This document shows positions 26,671 through 35,500 of a stretch of 64,000 nt of DNA, piece after piece. The notes below the pieces were generated by a model. It searched no databases. It was not told the DNA's origin and was given only the letters and a program-made list of their open reading frames with translations. The stretch is taken from positions 88,555-152,554 of the forward strand of contig JAFGTE010000013.1 in the NCBI GenBank assembly GCA_016934215.1. Reading direction: 5' to 3'. How positions within the stretch are numbered: position 1 is the first letter of the stretch; every line of letters starts with the position of its first letter. The DNA is from Candidatus Peregrinibacteria bacterium (GTDB lineage: Bacteria; Patescibacteriota; Gracilibacteria; UM-FILTER-43-11). Both the position numbers and the translations under genes were made by a program.

Positions 26671-27924
26671 ATGGCCAAGAAGGTTCAAAAGAAGTTTATT
26701 GCGCAACCGGATGATGAGACTTTAGCCAAATATCCCAAAGCGATCAAAGGCCTTCTCCAGAAGGGGCGGGAACAACGTTTTATCACTCACAAAGAGCTTC
26801 TTAAGGCGATTCCTGAAATTGAGGATAACGTTATCATGCTGGATGAAATTTATACCCTGTTCATGGATCTGGGCATTGAAGTGATTGATGTCAAAAAGGA
26901 CGCTATTTGGGGTAAACAAACTTCCAAAGGTAAATCAGATCTGATGCTGGAAGAAGAAGACGACTGGCTGGAGCTCGATGAAGAATTTCCGGATGAAGAA
27001 GCCGATCCGGATGCCCTTGAAAAAGAAGATAAGGAGAAGGATGAGGAGGATGCGGAAGAGAAAGAACAGGCGGCCAAGAAGCGTGCCAATTTAAAGGAAA
27101 TCGCCAATGATTCAGTTCGTATGTATCTCTCTGAAATCGGCCGTGTGGAACTTTTAACGGCAGATGAGGAGATCAAGCTGGCCAAGGCCATTGCCAAAGG
27201 TGACCCGGTGGCCAAACAAAAGCTGGCTGAAGCCAACCTCAGACTGGTCGTTTCCATTGCTAAAAAGTATATCGGCCGCGGTCTTTCTTTCCTCGACTTG
27301 ATTCAGGAGGGTAATATCGGCCTTTTCCGGGCCGTGGAAAAGTTCGACCCGAAGCGCGGTTTCAAGTTCTCGACTTATGCCACCTGGTGGATCCGTCAGG
27401 CGATTACCCGCGCCATTGCTGATCAGGCTCGCACCATCCGTATTCCGGTGCACATGGTCGAGACCATCAATAAGCTTACCCACACTCAGCGCCGGCTGCT
27501 TCAGGAGTTTGGGCGCGAACCAACCGTGGATGAACTGGCTTCCGAAATGGATATGGACATCAAAAAAGTCCGCCATATTCTCAAGATTTCTCAGGATATT
27601 GTATCGCTGGAAGCGCCGGTGGGGGCCGAGGAAGACAGCAAGCTCGGTGATTTTATTGAAGACGACGATGCCATTTCCCCAAGCGATTCGACCAACCGTC
27701 AGATTATGAAAGAGAACATCCACTTTATGCTCCAGTATCTGACCCCCCGCGAACAAAAGATCATCCGCATGCGTTTTGGTCTGGATGACGGAATCGGCCA
27801 TACGCTGGAGGAAGTGGGTAAGGAATTCGGCGTGACCCGCGAACGCATCCGTCAGATTGAAGCGAAGATTTTACAGAAAATGCGCGACCATCCTACCAGT
27901 GTAAAAATTAAAGACCGATTCTAA
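26671..27924 (+). CDS. rpoD: primary RNA polymerase sigma factor (RpoD/SigA)
   Basis: 417 residues. Region 1.1-like N-terminus, then an acidic stretch (about 90-135, rich in [19 protein letters not shown]). Region 1.2 begins at [18 protein letters not shown]. Region 2 has [27 protein letters not shown] and [20 protein letters not shown] (2.3-2.4); region 3 is [16 protein letters not shown]; region 4.2 has [25 protein letters not shown]. The strong region 4.2 and 2.4 fit the TTGACA/TATAAT promoters seen across the window. It is in a row with dnaG and greA. Confidence 0.97.
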   Translation: MAKKVQKKFIAQPDDETLAKYPKAIKGLLQKGREQRFITHKELLKAIPEIEDNVIMLDEIYTLFMDLGIEVIDVKKDAIWGKQTSKGKSDLMLEEEDDWLELDEEFPDEEADPDALEKEDKEKDEEDAEEKEQAAKKRANLKEIANDSVRMYLSEIGRVELLTADEEIKLAKAIAKGDPVAKQKLAEANLRLVVSIAKKYIGRGLSFLDLIQEGNIGLFRAVEKFDPKRGFKFSTYATWWIRQAITRAIADQARTIRIPVHMVETINKLTHTQRRLLQEFGREPTVDELASEMDMDIKKVRHILKISQDIVSLEAPVGAEEDSKLGDFIEDDDAISPSDSTNRQIMKENIHFMLQYLTPREQKIIRMRFGLDDGIGHTLEEVGKEFGVTRERIRQIEAKILQKMRDHPTSVKIKDRF

Positions 27925-27948
27925 TTTTTCTAACTCTTTCTTAAATTT

Positions 27949-28434
27949 ATGGCAGACGATAATTCAAAAGAAGTATTAGTAACCAAAGCAGGCCTTGATA
28001 AGCTCAAGACCGAACTGAAGGAATTTCAGGAAGTCAGGCGCAAAGAAGTCGCACAACGGCTGAAAGAGGCCATCGCTTACGGTGACCTTTCGGAGAATTC
28101 TGAATACGAAGAAGCCAAAAACGAACAGGCTTTTGTGGAAGGCCGCATCGTGGAACTGGAGCAGATGATCGCCAACGCCAAAATTATTACCGATGACAAG
28201 CGAGGTGAAGATACGGTTCAAATCGGAACGACGGTCACGGTTCAGAACATTACTGAAAATGACGAGCCTGAAACGTATACGATTGTCGGTTCCACCGAAG
28301 CAAATCCTGTTGAGTCAAAAATTTCAAATGAGTCCCCTATCGGTTCTGCGATTTTAGGCAAGGCTAAAAATGACATGGTTAAGGTTAAAGTACCTGCCGG
28401 TGTTTTTGAATACAAGATTCTGAAAATTAAGTAA
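27949..28434 (+). CDS. greA: transcription elongation factor GreA
   Basis: Rescues backtracked RNA polymerase by stimulating transcript cleavage. 161 residues with the N-terminal coiled coil carrying the acidic tip (AIAYGDLSENSEYEEAKNEQAFVEGRI, acidic DLSENSEYEE) and the C-terminal FKBP-like domain with YTIVGSTEANPVESKISNESPIGSAILGKAKND. Position directly after rpoD is consistent. The SD-less start AAATTTATGG is the same context as rpoD. Confidence 0.95.
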   Translation: MADDNSKEVLVTKAGLDKLKTELKEFQEVRRKEVAQRLKEAIAYGDLSENSEYEEAKNEQAFVEGRIVELEQMIANAKIITDDKRGEDTVQIGTTVTVQNITENDEPETYTIVGSTEANPVESKISNESPIGSAILGKAKNDMVKVKVPAGVFEYKILKIK

Positions 28435-28485
28435 CCTGTGAGTTATTTGGGCTTTACCCGATCCTGGAGTCGTCCCCTTTAGTAC

Positions 28486-28513
28486 TTGATTTTTTTTGTA
28501 AACCTATTATAAT
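28486..28513 (+). promoter_or_regulatory. candidate promoter for the 28537 gene
   Basis: TTGATT at 28486-28491, 16 bp, TATAAT at 28508-28513. The predicted leader is about 17 nt without SD. Confidence 0.6.
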
Positions 28514-28536
28514 AAATTTCCTCTAACTATTTTCCA

Positions 28537-28821
28537 ATGTCCAATAACCAAGCTCCCATCGATGTTTTCCCTCTGCCTGAAATCCCCTCGGAACTAACTG
28601 AGGAACTTCAGGCGACCATCGATGAGTTTAAAAGGTTAAGAGCGGAACACGAGCGATTGCTCGCCGCTTCAGAGCGTGTCGAAGAAGGTACTGGCCTGTT
28701 GTACGACATGGCACATTTGGAAAGAGATCTAAATAGATTGAGAATGCAAATTGATAAAACTATAGCCCAGTCACTGAGCACTGCTCCTCCGCCTTCTCGC
28801 CGTAAAGCTATTGGAAAATAA
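28537..28821 (+). CDS. small helical protein of unknown function
   Basis: 94 residues; the N-terminus MSNNQAPIDVFPLPEIP is extended, residues about 20-78 (TEELQATIDEFKRLRAEHERLL..LERDLNRLRMQIDKTI) form a coiled coil, and the tail TAPPPSRRKAIGK is basic. No membrane segment. It has its own promoter and lies between greA and the 28897 gene. I recognise no family. Confidence 0.6.
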   Translation: MSNNQAPIDVFPLPEIPSELTEELQATIDEFKRLRAEHERLLAASERVEEGTGLLYDMAHLERDLNRLRMQIDKTIAQSLSTAPPPSRRKAIGK

Positions 28822-28840
28822 GCGGCGAACTGATCGGAGT

Positions 28841-28872
28841 TTGATTTTTTGGTGTTTTTTTGGTATAATAAA
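28841..28872 (+). promoter_or_regulatory. strong promoter of the GGTATAAT type (P1)
   Basis: TTGATT 28841-28846, 17 bp, TATAAT 28864-28869. The last 19 bases GTTTTTTTGGTATAATAAA (28854-28872) are identical to 32244-32262, upstream of a related small gene. Confidence 0.7.
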
Positions 28873-28896
28873 ATGATTTGCTGAACCTAAATTTTG

Positions 28897-29304
28897 ATGG
28901 CCAAGGATCAAAGTACCACCACCGCAACCGCCACCGACGACAAAAAGGTTTTAAGTATTCCGGCAGACATCAGCGAGCGTTTTGGTGATCTGGTGGAACT
29001 GATCAAGGGCAGCCGAAGTATGGATGATAGCGAAAGGCAGTATTGGATTGATGTACTGCCCATCATGTCTGACGACCAGATTCAGAATCTGAGAGACATT
29101 CTGGACAATGAAAAAAAACAACTGGCTGAAGCAGAAGCCGCCTATTCAGAGGGGACGCAGGATAATTTTCTCCAGACGGCACATAAATTTGACGAGGAAA
29201 TTTATAAAGAAAAAAAACGCGCCCGGATGGAAGCGGAAAAATTGTATGAAAAAGAGGAGATCGAGAATGAAGCCGCCGTTCTTAAAGAACTTGAAAACCT
29301 TTAA
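28897..29304 (+). CDS. small charged protein with E-x-x-YW...DQ motif
   Basis: 135 residues, starting MAKDQSTTTATATDD at the ATG (an in-frame TTG lies one codon earlier). Residues about 44-80 read SMDDSERQYWIDVLPIMSDDQIQNL.., a helical segment that is matched by the 32280 protein (EKKYWELLGYMLTSDQLKEA). A Lys/Glu coiled coil follows to the end. Both genes have the same promoter sequence. No function is known to me. It converges with the zinc-ribbon gene and overlaps its stop by 4 nt. Confidence 0.65.
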   Translation: MAKDQSTTTATATDDKKVLSIPADISERFGDLVELIKGSRSMDDSERQYWIDVLPIMSDDQIQNLRDILDNEKKQLAEAEAAYSEGTQDNFLQTAHKFDEEIYKEKKRARMEAEKLYEKEEIENEAAVLKELENL

Positions 29305-29528
29305 TCCTTCTTTTCTGATGCGGGCTTGGTTTTCTTTTCTTTTTCAGGTTTTTTTCGTGAATCGGTTGAATAAAAACCTTCTCCTTTAAACTGGATTCCG
29401 GGAGCCTCCAGGAGTTTTTGAGTTTCGTGATGCCCGCATTCTAAACATTTCTGTTTGCCATGACCTTGCTGAAGAAGTTTTTGAAACTCATGACCACATT
29501 TCAGACATTTAAATTTATAGTTAGGCAT
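29301..29528 (-). CDS. FmdB-like zinc-ribbon protein
   Basis: 75 residues: MPNYKFKCLKCGHEFQKLL with a CxxC, then KCLECGHHETQKLL with the second CxxC, a single zinc ribbon of the FmdB/CxxC_CxxC_SSSS family. The following GIQFKGEGFYSTDSR is typical of that family; a lysine-rich tail ends it. The family's molecular role is poorly defined. It is divergent from valS with 44 nt between starts. Confidence 0.85.
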   Translation of the reverse strand: MPNYKFKCLKCGHEFQKLLQQGHGKQKCLECGHHETQKLLEAPGIQFKGEGFYSTDSRKKPEKEKKTKPASEKKD

Positions 29529-29572
29529 GCTAAAATTTTTTCGTTGCTGGCTATTAGTATAATAATATTTTC

Positions 29573-32206
29573 ATGCTCGACAAGGCTTACGATGCAAAGA
29601 AATATGAAGATGCGATTTATAAGAAATGGGAAAAGTCCGGAGCTTTTAAGGCAGACAGCCAATCAAAGAAAAAACCTTTCTGTATCTCTATGCCGCCGCC
29701 TAATGCAACGGGTACGCTTCATCTGGGTCACGCTATCATGCTGGCACTCGAAGATATTCTGATCCGCCATAGGCGGATGAAAGGTTATGAAGCTTTATGG
29801 GTTCCGGGAACAGACCATGCCGCCATTGCCACACAGAACAAAGTAGAAAAACTGCTCGCCGAAGAAGGTGTCACCCGAGAGCAATTAGGCCGTGAGAGCT
29901 TCCTGAATCGTGTTAAAGAATATGTGGCTGACAGCCAGGACATCATCCGTAATCAGATCCGTAAGATGGGATCCAGTTGTGACTGGGAAAGAGAACGATA
30001 CACGCTGGATGACGATCTGAATCGCGCTGTCATTGAAGTTTTTGTGCGCATGTATGAAGATGGCCTTATTTATCGCGGACATCGAATAGTTAACTGGTGT
30101 ACCCGTTGTGGTTCCACTTTAGCTGACGACGAAGTGGAATATGTTGAGGTGCAGACTCCTTTTTATTACATCAAATATGGTCCGGTGGTTATTGGCACGG
30201 CCCGTCCGGAAACAAAATTTGCCGATAAAGTGGTGGTCGTTCATCCGGAGGATAAAAGGTATAAAAAATATGTCGGCCAGGAAATGGATATAGATTGGAT
30301 CGACGGTAAGATTAAGGCTAAATTCATTGCTGATAAAGATGCCGCGGACATGGAAATGGGTACCGGAGCGATGACGATCACGCCAGCTCACAGTTTTGTG
30401 GACTTTGATTTGGCTAAAAAATATAAACTTGAAATCGAGCCTATCATTGACGAAAGAGGAAAAATGCTGCCCATAGCCGGTGAATTTGCCGGTATGGACG
30501 TGGCTGAATGCAGGACGCTATTAGTCAAAAAAATGCAGAAGCTCGGACTGATCGATCGCATTGACGAAAATTATACTCATAATTTATCGGTCTGCTATCG
30601 CTGTAATACTGCCGTTGAGCCTCTTGTTTCTGAACAATGGTTTATTGATGTGAACAAAAAATGCAAAGCGCTGAAAGGAAAAAGCATCAAACAGCGAAGC
30701 ATTGAAGTAGTGAAAAAAGGTGACATTCAAATCATTCCGGACAAATTCAATAAGACTTATTTCCACTGGATGGAGGATCTCCGGGACTGGTGTATTTCCC
30801 GTCAGATCTGGTGGGGCCACCGCATTCCGGTTTGGTACTGCGCCTGCGATAAAAATTGTAAACCCGAATGCCGTCAGCCTATTGTCAGCCGTGAGACCCC
30901 CAAAGCATGCAGCCATTGCAAGAGCAAAAATTTAAAGCAGGATGAGGACACTTTAGATACCTGGTTTTCTTCAGCTCTTTGGACTTTTTCCACACTCGGA
31001 TGGCCGAAAAAGACGGCTGATCTGAAAAAATTCCATCCTACCAGCGTGATGGAAACAGGTTACGATATTCTGTTCTTCTGGGTGGCCCGCATGATCATCA
31101 TGACCACTTATGCCCTAGGCGATATCCCCTTTGAAAAGGTGTATCTGCATGGACTGATTCGCGACCGGGAAGGCAGAAAGATGAGCAAATCGCTTAATAA
31201 TGGTATCGATCCGCTGGAGATGATTGATCAGTTTGGTGCTGACGCGCTTCGTATGAGCATGGTGATTGGGAATACGCCCGGCAATGATATGCGCTTATAC
31301 GAAGAAAAGATTAAGGGGTATCGCAACTTTACGAACAAACTCTGGAACGCGAGTCGTTTTGTGCTTGGAATTTTTGAAGAAAAGAATATCAAAAGTGCGC
31401 CTCCGCTGGATCTGAAAAAGCTCAGCGACTCTGATCAGTGGATTTTAGAAAAACTCAACCGAACGATCACCAGCGTGGATGATGCTTTAACGAATTTCCG
31501 CATCAGTGAAGCCGGACAAGTGCTTTACGATTTTTTGTGGAGCGATTTCTGTGATTGGTGTCTGGAGCTTTCCAAAGGAGAAAAGCAGAATCCGGCGGTT
31601 CTTTACCACGTACTTAAGACTATTTTGATTCTGCTTCATCCTATTGTTCCTTTTGTTACCGAGCAAATCTGGTCTGAACTTCCTGGGAGTCAAGGAATGC
31701 TTATTAATGAAGCTTTCCCTGCCCTGTTTAAGGGTAAATTTGACGGATCAGCAACCGATACTGCCATTGAAGTGATTTCGGCCTTAAGAAGAATGCGTGC
31801 TGAAAACAAGATCGAACCGGGTGAAAAAATTCCTGTTGTGCTTTACGGCCACCAAAAAATGGCTGCACTCGAGAGTCATCAGGAGGAAATCATTAAACTG
31901 GCCAGAATCAGCAAGCTCACCCTAAAAGAAGAAGGTCCGAAACTTCCCGGTGCAGCCACTGATGTTGCTTCAGGGGTTGATGTTCTGATTCCGCTGGGAG
32001 GGCTGGTGGACACTAAAAAAGAAAAGGAAAGGCTCACGAAAGAAATTGCGAATTTAAATAAATATATCGCTTCCGTCAGCGGAAAACTCGCAAACAAGCA
32101 TTTTCTTCAAAATGCCCCTAAAGCAGTGGTGGAAGGTGAAAAAAAGAAGCTTTCTGACGCAACCGTCAGAATGAACAAAATGAAAGAGCAGTTGGCGCAT
32201 CTCTAA
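29573..32206 (+). CDS. valS: valyl-tRNA synthetase
   Basis: Class I synthetase, 877 residues. The HIGH motif is NATGTLHLGHAI (about 44-55), the KMSKS motif RKMSKSLNNGIDP (about 538-550), and the tRNA-binding coiled coil closes the protein (GGLVDTKKEKERLTKEIANLNKY). The editing domain has GTARPETKFADKV and GTGAMTITPAHSFVDFDL, where PAHS replaces the commoner PAHD. Zinc-like cysteines occur in CTRCGSTLADDEVEY and CRQPIVSRETPKACSHCKS. TATAAT at 29558-29563 ends 9 nt before the ATG, so the mRNA is probably leaderless. Confidence 0.97.
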   Translation: MLDKAYDAKKYEDAIYKKWEKSGAFKADSQSKKKPFCISMPPPNATGTLHLGHAIMLALEDILIRHRRMKGYEALWVPGTDHAAIATQNKVEKLLAEEGVTREQLGRESFLNRVKEYVADSQDIIRNQIRKMGSSCDWERERYTLDDDLNRAVIEVFVRMYEDGLIYRGHRIVNWCTRCGSTLADDEVEYVEVQTPFYYIKYGPVVIGTARPETKFADKVVVVHPEDKRYKKYVGQEMDIDWIDGKIKAKFIADKDAADMEMGTGAMTITPAHSFVDFDLAKKYKLEIEPIIDERGKMLPIAGEFAGMDVAECRTLLVKKMQKLGLIDRIDENYTHNLSVCYRCNTAVEPLVSEQWFIDVNKKCKALKGKSIKQRSIEVVKKGDIQIIPDKFNKTYFHWMEDLRDWCISRQIWWGHRIPVWYCACDKNCKPECRQPIVSRETPKACSHCKSKNLKQDEDTLDTWFSSALWTFSTLGWPKKTADLKKFHPTSVMETGYDILFFWVARMIIMTTYALGDIPFEKVYLHGLIRDREGRKMSKSLNNGIDPLEMIDQFGADALRMSMVIGNTPGNDMRLYEEKIKGYRNFTNKLWNASRFVLGIFEEKNIKSAPPLDLKKLSDSDQWILEKLNRTITSVDDALTNFRISEAGQVLYDFLWSDFCDWCLELSKGEKQNPAVLYHVLKTILILLHPIVPFVTEQIWSELPGSQGMLINEAFPALFKGKFDGSATDTAIEVISALRRMRAENKIEPGEKIPVVLYGHQKMAALESHQEEIIKLARISKLTLKEEGPKLPGAATDVASGVDVLIPLGGLVDTKKEKERLTKEIANLNKYIASVSGKLANKHFLQNAPKAVVEGEKKKLSDATVRMNKMKEQLAHL

Positions 32207-32230
32207 GTCTTTTTGAGCCATTTATTATAC

Positions 32231-32262
32231 TTGAATTAAAAGCGTTTTTTTGGTATAATAAA
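32231..32262 (+). promoter_or_regulatory. strong promoter of the GGTATAAT type (P2)
   Basis: TTGAAT 32231-32236, 17 bp, TATAAT 32254-32259. It shares the 19-base block GTTTTTTTGGTATAATAAA with P1. It would drive the small gene at 32280 and the overlapping giant gene. Confidence 0.7.
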
Positions 32263-32279
32263 TAGATTAAATAAACAAA

Positions 32280-32528
32280 ATGCACCCAGCCGGAATCATC
32301 TATACCGAAGAACGTAAAAAGAATCATCAACGATATTTGGAAGCTGTTAAACGGTCTCATTTTCTGGAAGCAAAAGAAAAGAAATATTGGGAACTTCTTG
32401 GCTATATGCTTACCTCTGATCAACTCAAAGAAGCTGAGCATTTGATCATCGATGAAGACTTAAGAAGACTTGCGACTCAGGAACAGCTTGAAAAAATAAA
32501 ACCTAGCTCCGAAAAAAGACATGGGTAA
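32280..32528 (+). CDS. small protein, partner gene of the giant protein
   Basis: 82 residues, helical and charged. EKKYWELLGYMLTSDQLKEAEHLIIDEDLRRL resembles the middle of the 28897 protein (E-x-x-YW, about nine residues, DQ, a helix ending in E and L). Its last 8 nt overlap the start of the 1928-residue gene, so the two are translationally coupled and probably functionally linked. Function unknown. Confidence 0.68.
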   Translation: MHPAGIIYTEERKKNHQRYLEAVKRSHFLEAKEKKYWELLGYMLTSDQLKEAEHLIIDEDLRRLATQEQLEKIKPSSEKRHG

Positions 32529-35500
32529 TCCGCCAAGAAATCCCTGGGCTCCCTCAAGCGTAGAAAGAAATCCTTTCGCTCCGCCGCCAAAACCAATCGT
32601 TACGGAAGAAAGGCCAAGAAAAGAAGCGCCTGAAAAAAAAGAAGCGCCAAAAGGGCAAAGGGCTGCCACGATCGAAGATTACGAAAAAAAGAAAGATAAG
32701 TTCAAGGTCGCTCCGGACGCCCCTACTGTCGAACAGATCAATGAGGTCAAAGGGAATATTGAAAGGGCGAAACAATTCACAGCTTATCAGGCCTTTGAAG
32801 CAGCGCTGACCAGTGTACTTCGCAAACTTGATGATGCCGGTTACGATATTATGCACATCGGGGATCCTGGAGCGCTGGAGGAAATGGTGAATGCGGCCAA
32901 AGAAGGAAAGAAATTCAAACTAAAAAAAGGCGTGGAAGAACCTAAAATAGTTGAACTGAATAAACCCGAAGAGGTTGCTGTACAGCGTCTTAATCAAGTT
33001 ATCAGTGAAAAGGGTCCTACCGCCACGATTGTCAAAACCTCCTGGAAAGAAAGAAAAGAAACAGCTATTGAAGCCAATAAAGGCTTAGGGTCCAAATATC
33101 TGGATTACTGGAAAGAGGATCCGGTTCAGGCAGGCTTTTATACCATTCTGGGTGCCAGCATTCTTGTTGGTGCGGGTTTCCTGATTAAAACCGGCGTACA
33201 AAAAGCTTTTGCCAGCAAAGAAGTGGATACGAGCAAAGGTGAGAAGGGGGCTAGCTGGGCACAGAAAAAGATATGGATTCCGATCGGTCTGGGTCTTGCC
33301 GGACTGGTTTTGGGTCCAGTTAAATTAAAAAGTATTCTGGCCAGTTGCGGTATCGATTACTTTGAACTCGAAGAGAAAGTTAAGAAGGGGGAAGAATTTA
33401 CTGAGGATCAAAAACAGAAACTACAGGAAAGCGGTAAAAAGGTTCAGAAGCAAATTGAGGAAGAACGAAAAAAAGAAGCTAAAGCTAAAGGTGCCGGAGG
33501 TGCGGCTGCAGAAGCGGCAGAAGCTCCCGAAGCTGAAGAACCTGAATCAGTACCTGGCGCCCTGCAGACAACTGAAGAAGCCGAAGAAAGTCAAAAGCTT
33601 CTTGAATCCGGGATCGGTGTACTGGACGGAAGCGGCGCTTATCCATTGAATGACGGTACTTACCTCGTGATTACAGATGGCGTAGAAACGTATTTCCGTT
33701 TCGAGAATGGCAAATGGGAGTGGGCCAGCAAAAAGCAGAAAGAAGAAGGTAAATGGGTGGCCACAGGAGCCAATTACTATGACGATAAAGAGAAATTCAG
33801 AAGGGTCAATGAAATTTCTGCAAAACTCGCTGCCGGCCCAGAAAAACCAGAACAAAAACCTGAAGAAGCAATTGATGAGAACGTGAAGGAAGCCTTAAAA
33901 TACAGCGTTTCCCGGGATATGCTGATTGAAACGTATATTTATCTGGCGGGCGGGGACCGGGAATACAGTCCGGTAGATATCGGTCAGATAGAGCGATCTA
34001 TCGATCAGATCAGTGGTAAAAAAATCAGCGAAATACAGGCATTCTGGGAAAAAAATAAAAACAACAAGTCCGGGACTATCCCCAGACAAAACAGTTTGGG
34101 GAATTTTGGTGATGACACCAGGGAAGAAAATATTTATTTAGCCGTCAAAATTGTCGCTACCACGGCAACGGAATTCCAGAAATATTCACCTAAAGAAGAT
34201 GTTTCCAGTCTAACCCCGGAACAATTCTTTGAAAAACATATCAACAATGATGATTCACGGAAAGTCAGCCTTTCCATACAAAGATCTTTCATTAAGGCGA
34301 TTGAAGATGGAGATATTACGGATCTTACTGAGCTAAATGATGTTAACCTTGAAGCCCTGAATGAGCAGCTGAAAGCCATGGGAGCCGATGCCCGCGATGA
34401 ACTGGCGACTGAATTCGGAATTGATCTGAATGAAATAAACAAGAAAGATTTCGGCATTATGCTTGGTTTTCTGGAGCAATACGGCGATCTTGTCGAAGAA
34501 GATCCCGACACAGCTTTCGCAAGAATTAAAGGATTTCCCAAATCATCCGATGAAAAAACAAATGAAGCGGTGCGGATTTTTTACAGAGAAGTTCGGAAAA
34601 AAACGATTGAGACGATTATTCCGGCGGCCGTCACCCGCTACAATCTGGATGAAACGGTTGTCAGCAACAAAAAGAAGAATCCTGATATTATAAAAAAACA
34701 TCTCAATAAGCAGATTAAATTTAACCGGGCTTTCTTTTTGTGCATGGTCACCCGATCGATGGATTTGAGTAAGCCTGCCGGTTCACCCCAGCAGGAACTT
34801 GCTTTTCTGTTTACCGTTCTTGGCAGTATTCCCCGGGAAGAAAAGGCAAAATATATCAGCGAACTGGCGGCGGCATCCATTGATAAGCTGGACAAATTGC
34901 CCAGCCTGGCCGCTCTTCAGCCTTATATTTCCATGGTCGGTAAATTTGCCATTACGCGTGTTGAAAAACGTCTCAGAACCTGGGGTTACTGGCTTTCGGC
35001 ATTCATGCGCCATCGTTCTCCGGAGGAACAGGAAGAGTTTCTTAGTGAATTACGTGATAAGCCATTTTTTGATTTCGGGTGGCTCCGAGAAGGAGCCAAG
35101 GAATTTGGCGGCGGAGGTCTGCAAATCGGTTGGGACTTTCTTCGTCCTTTTATTGAATCCGGTAAAGTTACCCTGGATGAGATAAGCCATTGTGAAGGTC
35201 CGATTGATTTTATGCAGCTGGCCGTTAAAGCGGGGGCCACTTTTATGTTTGGTGAAGATGAAAATGGGGAACCCACTGGCATGATGCACTTTATGGGTGA
35301 TGTCTTCTGGTGCCGGCCCTGGGGTATTGTCTGGGAAACTCTTAAAAGTGCAAAAGACGGTGACCTTGGTGGAATGATTCAGGTGTGGACCGTTGGCAGT
35401 GCGCCATTTGTCGCTTATGGGGCAGCCCACGGATTTTTGAGGGCTTATTGGAATCAGGGCGGCTGGCAGACCGGCCGTCAGGCATTGGGAGCTTTAAAAG

